This document shows positions 7,841-13,269 of a DNA stretch of 13,604 bases, in pieces (the first letter of the stretch is position 1; the number at the start of each line of letters is the position of its first letter). The position numbers and the translations under genes are program-made. The stretch spans positions 1 to 13,604 of the forward strand of contig JAOUAE010000024.1 in the NCBI GenBank assembly GCA_029861085.1, given 5' to 3'. The DNA is from Candidatus Nitrosopumilus sp. (GTDB lineage: Archaea > Thermoproteota > Nitrososphaeria > Nitrososphaerales > Nitrosopumilaceae). The notes below the pieces were generated by a model that had not been told where the DNA came from, did not search any database, and saw nothing but the letters and a program-made list of their open reading frames with translations.

Positions 7841-7866
7841 TTCATAATCTTAGATAGGATTATGAA
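7841..7866 (-). repeat. Site D: perfect lox/dif-like site, reversed orientation
   Basis: Left arm TTCATAATC (7841-7849) and right arm GATTATGAA (7858-7866) are perfect inverted copies around the spacer TTAGATAG (7850-7857). The spacer is identical to site B and inverted relative to site G. The right arm directly opens a protein-like reading frame (see 7858-8019). Confidence 0.85.
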
Positions 7867-8019
7867 ATTAGAAAAAAGAAAATCGTCATTAATCTTAAAG
7901 ATACAGATTATGTAGATTTTCAGAAAATATATGATGAAACAGGTTTATCTATAGCTCCAATTTTTTTTATTAATGATCCAAGTATACTAAAGCATTTAAT
8001 TTTTCAAAAAGACAATTAA
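7858..8019 (+). pseudogene. Start-less ORF fragment opening inside site D
   Basis: A 53-codon frame runs from the first base of site D's right arm (GAT TAT GAA ATT) to TAA at 8017-8019. Its sequence looks like real protein: KKKIVINLKDTDYVDFQKIYD, then ETGLSIAPIFFIND, then PSILKHLIFQKDN. It has no ATG, GTG or TTG start. An in-frame TAG ends the spacer just before the arm. The ATG carried by the arm (7862) is one frame off; a single-base indel in the A run at 7872-7877 would join it to the frame. It is therefore either a 5'-truncated or frameshifted gene, or a gene completed by recombination at site D. It ends 22 bases before the next gene. No family is recognised. Confidence 0.45.
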
Positions 8020-8041
8020 GGGGAAATTAAAGTTAAAAATA

Positions 8042-8956
8042 ATGCAGAAAATTAGTATTGGTTTGGCCATTATAATGTCGATGTCTTTGTTTTCAAATGC
8101 TGCATATGCAGAAATATATAAAAATTATGATTCAGAAATAGAAGAATTCCTTTGGGATTATACACGTCTTGATCAAAGCATTGTATTTTCTGTGCATATA
8201 CGAAATATTTTGGATAAGGGGAACTACATAGTACATTTAGAAATAGAGCCAGAAAAAAACAAATTTTTTGAATCTGAAACACGTCTTTTAGGGGTAGAAA
8301 CAGGACATATAGAACACGCTAAATTCGAATACCCCATTAAAACCATAGATAATCTATCTATTAAGACGTGGATGAATCCACCTAAAACATCTGGTAATCC
8401 AGAACATGTCTTTGATGAGAAAGTATATCACATATCAAAAGAAAAAATGTGGGAAAAAATAATTACTACAGTAGACGGCATTCTATTATCCTATGACGTA
8501 ACTTTAGATGAAAATTCTGACCTAGATATTAAAATCTACCATACACCCACAAAATCGGAACCTAAAGGAATTAGAGTAATGTATTCAGGTAACTCTGGAG
8601 TATGTGATACTCTTACTTTTGAAGTAGAGGATAAACCGATTGGAAGTTTTTCAGGACAGAAATTTTTTGACAGAACTGTTAATTTGGGTGAGTTGGAAAA
8701 TCCTGATTTCCACATTGTTTGTAAGTTACCAGAAGATAAGGATGCTATTATTAATATTCCAGATCTTCAAGAGATCTTTGAGAAAGATCTGTATGTATAT
8801 GAGACTCCCCAATGTTATAATTCATTCTGTATTTTTGGTTTTACAATTAATGCTGAATCGAATGATAACATCATTATTGTAACACTTAGTATAATTGGAG
8901 GAGTAATTACGCTTAGTACAGTTATTTTTAAAACGAGAAAAAAATATGTAGATTAA
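8042..8956 (+). CDS. Secreted, C-terminally membrane-anchored protein (304 aa)
   Basis: Residues 1-23 are a classical signal peptide (MQKISIGLAIIMSMSLFSNAAYA, cleavage expected before Glu24). A beta-rich extracellular domain of about 250 residues follows. Residues 277-296 (IIIVTLSIIGGVITLSTVIF) are a membrane span, and KTRKKYVD is a cytoplasmic stop-transfer tail. Cysteines near the C-terminus (GVCDTLTF, IVCKLPED, PQCYNSFCIFGF) could form disulfides. The likely location is the cell surface, external to the membrane and within the S-layer. I do not recognise the ectodomain. It lies between sites D and E, 22 bases after the start-less fragment. No clear ribosome-binding site is adjacent. The ATG at 8042 is chosen because it begins the signal peptide. 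Confidence 0.75.
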   Translation: MQKISIGLAIIMSMSLFSNAAYAEIYKNYDSEIEEFLWDYTRLDQSIVFSVHIRNILDKGNYIVHLEIEPEKNKFFESETRLLGVETGHIEHAKFEYPIKTIDNLSIKTWMNPPKTSGNPEHVFDEKVYHISKEKMWEKIITTVDGILLSYDVTLDENSDLDIKIYHTPTKSEPKGIRVMYSGNSGVCDTLTFEVEDKPIGSFSGQKFFDRTVNLGELENPDFHIVCKLPEDKDAIINIPDLQEIFEKDLYVYETPQCYNSFCIFGFTINAESNDNIIIVTLSIIGGVITLSTVIFKTRKKYVD

Positions 8957-9072
8957 AATAACTCTTTAACAAAATACCACATTTATTGGACATTCCAACC
9001 TAAGCATATAAAATCTCAGGTACAATACACTGTGATTTAAAGAAAAACAAATCCTTTTCTTTTTTTAATAAT

Positions 9073-9098
9073 TTCATAATCCTATACAAGATGACACA
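9073..9098 (+). repeat. Site E: lox/dif-like site with one decayed arm
   Basis: Left arm TTCATAATC (9073-9081), spacer CTATACAA (9082-9089) identical to site C, right arm GATGACACA (9090-9098), which keeps only GAT and two further positions. It lies 6 bases beyond the stop of the glycosyltransferase gene (9105) and 117 bases after the secreted-protein gene, so it sits between two gene ends. Confidence 0.7.
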
Positions 9099-9104
9099 AT
9101 TGGA

Positions 9105-10742
9105 TCATTGGCTCATAGAATTAAGTTCTAAGGAAATTTTTTTACCAACGCTACGCCAATCATATCTTTCTTGGGTAATTTTACTTAATGTGTATCGATG
9201 TTTTCCATCAAGTAAAAGTACACCGTTAATTTTTTTAGCAATATCAAATGAGATTTTGTTATTTTCTGTGCTTATTTTCATTAAATCTGCATCTTCACTT
9301 GGTAGATTGTCAGAAATAGAGTCAATGCTTGCTGCCATACCTCCAAAATAGGTTCCCAATGGAAAACAACCTGATGCCAGTGCCTCTAAAAATACCAGAG
9401 GTCCTGCCTCCATCACCATGGAAGGGAAAATTGCCACATCACAACAAGGAAAAAGATAACGCAGTTCTTCATGTCCCAAATAGCCTGTAAAGATCACTTT
9501 ATCCGAGGTGACATGACTAGAAGCTTTTTCATAGTAAGAATCCAGCTCATTATTATTTTCTAACTGATTGTAAAAGGATAAAATTTCGTCAAAAGAAGAC
9601 ATGTCATCTAGGTTTTTCTCTAGTGATTTTCCCCACGTGACAATCTTCTTAACTAATTCTCTATCATTATTTTCCAGCGCCCACAAAAATATTTCCATTA
9701 TTTCTCGTAATGGGCCACTGCCTACAACTATTAGTTTTGTATCGGGATTCTGATGAAATATCAATGGTAAAGCTGCTATTACCGATTGAATTCCCTTGTT
9801 TGCTATCAAACGTCCCACAAATACAATTATTTTATCATGATCCCAATCAATCTTCTTTAATTTGGATTCAACATCAACATCAGGATGTTTTACTGGATAA
9901 TCATTGGTAAGAGACATTATTTCTCTCAATTCTTTTATTTGTAGATCTGGTTTGAGTTTTTTTCTTAAAATTTTTGACTGTTCATCGCTTTTTCCTCTAG
10001 GCAGGGGTTCTAATTTTTTACATAATTTTTCAATATTCTGACTGCGCAATTCGGGTAAAATTGGTTTGAACATACTTGTGTCTACACCTAAGTTAAGTAA
10101 AGTCATTTTTTGGCAGATGTCTGTCAAATCTTGAAAAACAGAACACACCCTATTTTTGATCTCTTCGCTTATGACAAAAATTTTTTTTGCATATTCAAAT
10201 GGTGGGACAGCTATGTCCAGAAATCGTTTATCTCTTTTTATAGCGTATTCAATTGCACTGCCATGTGGCATTATAGCATAAGGAATGGAAGTGATTTTGT
10301 TGACTCTTTGGGCCACCACAGATAGTAGCACTGCATGATTAACATGTAATGATGTCAGTCCGTAATTCTTTATTATTTTTAATACAACTTTTGTATTTCG
10401 TTCAAGATAGTCCTCGATTACAGAATTTGGTAATTTCGTCATTGGGGTTGCATTTGGAAATCCCTCATATTTATCCCAGGCAAAAACTGGTAATACATCC
10501 AATTGTGGCTGATGCATTATGCATTTGCCCTTGTATGGAACATCTCGTTTTAACTTTGTTTCAACTGAACCGTCATCTGAATAATAATGACACTCTGCTA
10601 TGAAATCATAATTTTCGGGATGAAGTTCCTGGCATACAAGATGAACAGTCTCTCCATTTTTACACAAGGATCTTACAATAGATCTAGTCCAAATATTGCT
10701 TCCTGTACCCTCTAAAAAAAATGCATGAATTAATCCAATCAA
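9105..10742 (-). CDS. Family GT4-like glycosyltransferase (545 aa)
   Basis: A GT-B fold glycosyltransferase, expected to transfer a sugar from a nucleotide-sugar donor to a glycan, lipid or protein at the cytoplasmic membrane face. The N-terminal acceptor domain begins MIGLIHAFFLEGTGSNIWTR (Gly-rich loop 12-15) and has MPHGSAIEYA (158-167) and NLGVD (217-221). The donor domain has VFVGRLIANKGIQSVI (307-322), IVVGSGPL (338-345), TGYLGHEELRYLFPCCDVAIFPS (419-441) and the E-x7-E signature EAGPLVFLEALASG (Glu445, Glu453). It is longer than the usual 370-420 residues because of two charged inserts at about 230-300 and 350-412. The start is TTG 10742; no nearer ATG preserves the domain. It is the only gene between sites E and F. 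S-layer or exopolysaccharide glycosylation is a reasonable guess. Confidence 0.88.
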   Translation of the reverse strand: MIGLIHAFFLEGTGSNIWTRSIVRSLCKNGETVHLVCQELHPENYDFIAECHYYSDDGSVETKLKRDVPYKGKCIMHQPQLDVLPVFAWDKYEGFPNATPMTKLPNSVIEDYLERNTKVVLKIIKNYGLTSLHVNHAVLLSVVAQRVNKITSIPYAIMPHGSAIEYAIKRDKRFLDIAVPPFEYAKKIFVISEEIKNRVCSVFQDLTDICQKMTLLNLGVDTSMFKPILPELRSQNIEKLCKKLEPLPRGKSDEQSKILRKKLKPDLQIKELREIMSLTNDYPVKHPDVDVESKLKKIDWDHDKIIVFVGRLIANKGIQSVIAALPLIFHQNPDTKLIVVGSGPLREIMEIFLWALENNDRELVKKIVTWGKSLEKNLDDMSSFDEILSFYNQLENNNELDSYYEKASSHVTSDKVIFTGYLGHEELRYLFPCCDVAIFPSMVMEAGPLVFLEALASGCFPLGTYFGGMAASIDSISDNLPSEDADLMKISTENNKISFDIAKKINGVLLLDGKHRYTLSKITQERYDWRSVGKKISLELNSMSQ

Positions 10743-10788
10743 TTTCTGATTTAGGGAACGAGGTGGACATATTTATCTAAATCAGAAA
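10743..10788 (-). promoter_or_regulatory. Glycosyltransferase promoter framed by a 12-bp inverted repeat
   Basis: TTTCTGATTTAG (10743-10754) touches the start codon, and its perfect reverse complement CTAAATCAGAAA lies at 10777-10788. Between them is a minus-strand TATA box ATAAATAT (10769-10776), 27-34 bases before the TTG start. Arms that flank the TATA box and the expected transcription start look like an operator, or could fold into a leader hairpin. The repeat is unrelated to the lox/dif-like sites. Confidence 0.55.
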
Positions 10789-10819
10789 AAAGATAAAAAA
10801 CAGAAATTGTTTGATGCAA

Positions 10820-10845
10820 TTCATAATCATGTCTAAGATTATCTT
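10820..10845 (+). repeat. Site F: lox/dif-like site with altered right arm
   Basis: Left arm TTCATAATC (10820-10828; AATTCATAATC from 10818 as in site A), spacer ATGTCTAA (10829-10836), right arm GATTATCTT (10837-10845; the outer three bases differ). It lies upstream of both the glycosyltransferase gene and the zinc-ribbon ORF. As at site D, an open frame begins exactly at the right arm. Confidence 0.72.
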
Positions 10846-10872
10846 ATAACACAAGAATACGTATCAGAAGTA

Positions 10873-10995
10873 TTGTCTGAAAAAAGGATAATTTGTTTTA
10901 TTTGTGAAAAAAAAATTATTCAATATTATAATGATGGATATAAAGGAATGAGAGGACGCTGTATAGTTTGTAAAACAGATTTTCCACTAGAATAA
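10873..10995 (+). CDS. Zinc-ribbon microprotein (40 aa, TTG start; frame open from 10837)
   Basis: The frame encodes MSEKRIICFICEKKIIQYY, then NDGYKGMRGRCIVCKTDFPLE, with two C-x2-C knuckles (CFIC and CIVC) 18 residues apart: a minimal zinc ribbon. The only usual start is TTG at 10873. The frame is open back to the first base of site F's right arm (10837, after an in-frame TAA in the spacer), and the upstream codons (DYLITQEYVSEV) also look protein-like. The 5' end may therefore be truncated or use a non-standard start. The TAA stop lies inside an AATAATCC sequence resembling a site arm, 10 bases before site G. Such ribbons bind nucleic acid or protein; the role is unknown. Confidence 0.5.
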   Translation: MSEKRIICFICEKKIIQYYNDGYKGMRGRCIVCKTDFPLE

Positions 10996-11005
10996 TCCTG
11001 TTGTC

Positions 11006-11031
11006 TTCATAATCCTATCTAAGATAACTGA
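11006..11031 (+). repeat. Site G: lox/dif-like site with decayed right arm
   Basis: Left arm TTCATAATC (11006-11014), spacer CTATCTAA (11015-11022), right arm GATAACTGA (11023-11031, weak). The spacer is the exact reverse complement of the TTAGATAG spacers of sites B and D. It lies 10 bases past the zinc-ribbon stop codon. Between G and H there are only about 50 bases and no gene, including a small AATAATC-AA-GATTATT hairpin at 11064-11079 built from the same half-arm words. Confidence 0.7.
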
Positions 11032-11081
11032 AAAAGGTCGATCCAAAATCATAGTTCAGCAAGAATAATCAAGATTATTTT

Positions 11082-11107
11082 TGCATAATCTCAGTACAGA
11101 TTACGCA
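11082..11107 (+). repeat. Site H: lox/dif-like site, GCA-variant arms
   Basis: Left arm TGCATAATC (11082-11090), spacer TCAGTACA (11091-11098), right arm GATTACGCA (11099-11107). The arms form an inverted pair with one mismatch, and the outer GCA replaces GAA. The same GATTACGCA arm occurs in site B, and the same TGCATAATC arm occurs in site J, so the variants are shared and not random decay. Confidence 0.75.
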
Positions 11108-11195
11108 TTATGCCACGCACGGAATTCAGAAGTAATTTGGGGAAAGTTGTGGCAATTAGTTTCTTTGTAAAAATTCTACTTTAAAGAATACACGC

Positions 11196-11402
11196 ATGGC
11201 AATTTGGAGAAATCAGATTCTTGTCATTTTTCGTGCGTGGAATGGATACAATTTGGTACTAATTGTCCCAAAAATCCCAGACTGTGCAAAACAGTGTAAA
11301 AACAAGGTTGAGAAAGTTCAGGAAAATAGTATTCTCATTTTTTGTGATACAAATCATTGCATAATCCTAAATCAAACATTTAGGATTATTTGCTTAGCGT
11401 AA
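11196..11402 (+). CDS. Doubtful 68-residue ORF between sites H and I
   Basis: An ATG frame encodes MAIWRNQILVIFRAWNGYNLVLIV, a hydrophobic N-terminal third, then DCAKQCKNKVEKVQENSILIFCDTNHC, with a C-x3-C and a C-x4-C pair. It is the only sizeable plus-strand frame in the interval H-I. Against it: the last 14 codons run through palindrome I and it overlaps the recombinase 2 tail by 17 bases. It may be a small real cargo gene, a remnant, or chance. Upstream (11108-11195) there is only a 24-codon frame and nothing convincing. Confidence 0.25.
   Translation: MAIWRNQILVIFRAWNGYNLVLIVPKIPDCAKQCKNKVEKVQENSILIFCDTNHCIILNQTFRIICLA
11361..11389. repeat. Palindrome I: two left half-sites facing each other (12-bp stem, 5-base loop)
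   Basis: ATAATCCTAAAT (11361-11372), loop CAAAC, ATTTAGGATTAT (11378-11389): a perfect 12-bp hairpin. Each half reads AATAATC or CATAATC followed by CTA, i.e. the left arm plus the first spacer bases of the repeat family, so the element is left half joined to inverted left half with no right arm. The TAA stop of recombinase 2 (11386-11388) lies in it. It could also terminate transcription from either side. Confidence 0.75.
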
Positions 11403-12339
11403 GATAATCCTCAACCTTGTCGTATTGTTCTCGTAATGACTCTACAGAATAATCAGTATAGTGTTTTGCCAACACTCCCTTCGATGTTCTTCCACAAAAT
11501 GCATCGATGTATTTGTCTTTGATTCCAGCCTTTGTGCATTTGTCAGTGAATATGCTTCTTAGCAGATGTGGATTAATCTCGATTCCTGTAAGTTCAGATG
11601 TCTTTTGAAATGCTTGTTGAATTGTTCTTTTTGATATTGGAAATAACATGTCATCGGATTCTATTTTGTAATCATCATTTTTTTCTAATTCTCCATGAGT
11701 GTGTTTGATGTAATTTTCTAAATGATCTGCAGTCTGATCAGTAAAGAAACTAAACCAAGAATACTTTGTCTGACCTTCATGGATTTCAGTTGCATCAATT
11801 GAATAGTCTGCAAACTCTATGTCTTTTAATTTCAGTGACAGTATCTCACCAATTCTTAACCCTGAACTGTACAACATTAGAAATACAATCTGAATGTCAA
11901 AGGTTGGAAGATTTGTAAAAAACTTTAGTGTGTCTTCATCTGAAGGCAGTTTTTTTATCTTGTGTTTCACATTAGTTTTGAAATGAAAGTCTTCAGTCCA
12001 GTTTCCAAGTTTCAGAAAGTTCCTTGTGTATCGTCTTAGTGCCTTTAGTTGGTTTGACTTCCAGGAGTCTGATTCATTGGAATCAAGATATTGGGTCACG
12101 GTTTCTTTTGTGATGATTCCATTTGAAAAATTGAGATAGTTTCGGATGCTTGATTTCTGATTGTCTATCGTTGTTTGTTCCAGTTTGAGTTCATCAAGTT
12201 CAAACACCTCATAGGTTTCAATGCTTGCCTCAAAATCATCAATTTTGCCCTCCTTGTCAGGCACAATATTAAATTTTTTCTTGATTTGTGTCAAATCCTG
12301 CAGTATTTCATTTAGTAAGATATTCTGATCATGAGACAT
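11386..12339 (-). CDS. Tyrosine recombinase/integrase 2, archaeal type (317 aa)
   Basis: A tyrosine-family site-specific recombinase. Residues 1-130 form a helical N-terminal core-binding domain (e.g. NQKSSIRNYLNFSNGIITKETVTQYLD). The catalytic domain has Arg162 in SSGLRIGEILSLKLKDIEF, a hairpin lysine (Lys192, QTKYSW), His258-x2-Arg261 in NPHLLRS, Arg284 in CGRTS where many family members have GH, and the nucleophile Tyr294 in AKHYTDYS. The GR-x(9)-Y ending is frequent in archaeal and archaeal-virus integrases, so it should be functional. It is clearly different from recombinase 1. Its stop codon falls inside palindrome I, as the recombinase 1 stop abuts site A. Degenerate site K lies just before its start. 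The ATG at 12339 begins a clean N-terminus. Confidence 0.9.
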   Translation of the reverse strand: MSHDQNILLNEILQDLTQIKKKFNIVPDKEGKIDDFEASIETYEVFELDELKLEQTTIDNQKSSIRNYLNFSNGIITKETVTQYLDSNESDSWKSNQLKALRRYTRNFLKLGNWTEDFHFKTNVKHKIKKLPSDEDTLKFFTNLPTFDIQIVFLMLYSSGLRIGEILSLKLKDIEFADYSIDATEIHEGQTKYSWFSFFTDQTADHLENYIKHTHGELEKNDDYKIESDDMLFPISKRTIQQAFQKTSELTGIEINPHLLRSIFTDKCTKAGIKDKYIDAFCGRTSKGVLAKHYTDYSVESLREQYDKVEDYLTLSK

Positions 12340-12340
12340 T

Positions 12341-12366
12341 TACAAAATCTTTGATAGGTTATTTGG
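12341..12366 (-). repeat. Site K: degenerate lox/dif-like site
   Basis: TACAAAATC (12341-12349), spacer TTTGATAG (12350-12357), GTTATTTGG (12358-12366). The spacer differs by one base from that of B and D (TTAGATAG) and by one base from the reverse complement of site J (TTTGACAG). The left arm keeps 6 of the inner 8 consensus bases. The right arm is weak unless one A was lost. It separates recombinase 2 from the CHRD gene, where the one-gene-per-interval pattern predicts a site. Confidence 0.4.
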
Positions 12367-12460
12367 TTATTAGAATTCCAAGAGTAAGAAATGATGATCA
12401 TAGGGATTCATGGTTTACTCTTGTATGGGATTATTTAATTAAAGAAAAAGAAAAGGAGGG

Positions 12461-13201
12461 TTATTTGAAACCCAATTTTTTACAGATTTTTTCGCCATTA
12501 TTGGTTGGTTCTAATAGCATCTTGACGTATGGTGCATGATGTCCTGGTCTATCCAAATCATCTCCATGACCTGCTGCAAATATTTCGCTATTGCATAGGT
12601 GCTCAAGATTGTCAGGAGCAGTAAACGAGTCGTGATCACCACTATCCCAGATTCCCCTTAATTCACCTTGCACTGGTAGAACAATCAAATCTGCATCGCC
12701 AAACACAGGTGCTCTATAGACATCCAATACATGAGGTCCTTTTGGGTTTTCAGGAGTACCTTCGGGATGAGTATTTTTGTGAACGTGTAGTTGATACAAG
12801 TCATCTTGTGTATTTGCGTCAGTGTCAATCATCTCCATTCCATTTATGACAATTTTGTAGACCAGTGATGGTTCTTTCTTGTCAAACCATGCTTGGAAAC
12901 TACAATTTAGAGCCTTAAAGGCATCAAGAGTAAGACCTGTACCATCAGGAACATCTGTATAACTGCCAGTACCACTAGCATAAGGTGTTATGATACATTC
13001 TTTAGATTCAAAGTCTGGTTTTTTTGAAAATTTTTTGAAACTTTTGTCGTCGCGATCTTTGTCTTTACGTTCTTTGTCGTCGTGATCTTTTTTCTCATTC
13101 TTATCTGCTAAAGCTTGTGGGATTTCCCCAACTGATACAACAGACAAGCTAAGAATTGCAGCAATTGAAATTACTAGCAAGGTACTTGTTTTTGCTTTCA
13201 T
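12461..13201 (-). CDS. Secreted CHRD-domain-like protein (246 aa)
   Basis: Residues 1-32 (MKAKTSTLLVISIAAILSL, then SVVSVGEIPQALA) are a signal peptide. A strongly charged Asp/Lys linker follows (33-60, DKNEKKDHDDKERKDKDRDDK), then a beta-rich domain with features of CHRD domains: YKIVINGMEMIDTDANTQDDLYQLHVHKNTHPEG (HVH near 144), GPHVLDVYRAP, and VQGELRGIWD. There are several cysteines and a His-rich segment near the end (AAGHGDDLDRPGHHAPYVK). It is secreted or surface-retained, and His/Asp clusters could bind metal. Related secreted CHRD proteins are frequent in thaumarchaea; function unknown. It has no C-terminal membrane anchor. It lies between degenerate site K and site J, with a palindromic promoter. 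Confidence 0.8.
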   Translation of the reverse strand: MKAKTSTLLVISIAAILSLSVVSVGEIPQALADKNEKKDHDDKERKDKDRDDKSFKKFSKKPDFESKECIITPYASGTGSYTDVPDGTGLTLDAFKALNCSFQAWFDKKEPSLVYKIVINGMEMIDTDANTQDDLYQLHVHKNTHPEGTPENPKGPHVLDVYRAPVFGDADLIVLPVQGELRGIWDSGDHDSFTAPDNLEHLCNSEIFAAGHGDDLDRPGHHAPYVKMLLEPTNNGEKICKKLGFK

Positions 13202-13220
13202 TGTAATAATTCACAATTTT

Positions 13221-13259
13221 TTTAATAAAAATAGAAGCGGTACATTCGTAAAATGTACC
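13221..13259 (-). promoter_or_regulatory. CHRD-gene promoter with 8-bp palindromic operator candidate
   Basis: On the minus strand TTTATTAAA (13221-13229) lies 20-28 bases before the ATG at 13201. Immediately upstream is the perfect inverted repeat GGTACATT-N5-AATGTACC (13239-13259). A 21-bp dyad just upstream of a TATA box is the usual position for an archaeal activator, or for a repressor at the BRE. The sequence is different from the lox/dif-like sites, and site J starts 10 bases further upstream. Confidence 0.55.
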
Positions 13260-13269
13260 CAGGGTTTAT

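Noticed and set aside
7871..7878. Programmed -1 frameshift at the A6 run after site D
   Set aside because: The codon phase does not give a classical slippery heptamer. A broken gene or an indel is simpler.
12288..12539. Plus-strand 83-codon ORF between recombinase 2 and the CHRD gene
   Set aside because: It overlaps both flanking genes on the opposite strand. The 120-base intergenic part looks somewhat protein-like (RNDDHRDSWFTLVWDYLIKEKEKE) but has no start of its own. It could be a remnant.
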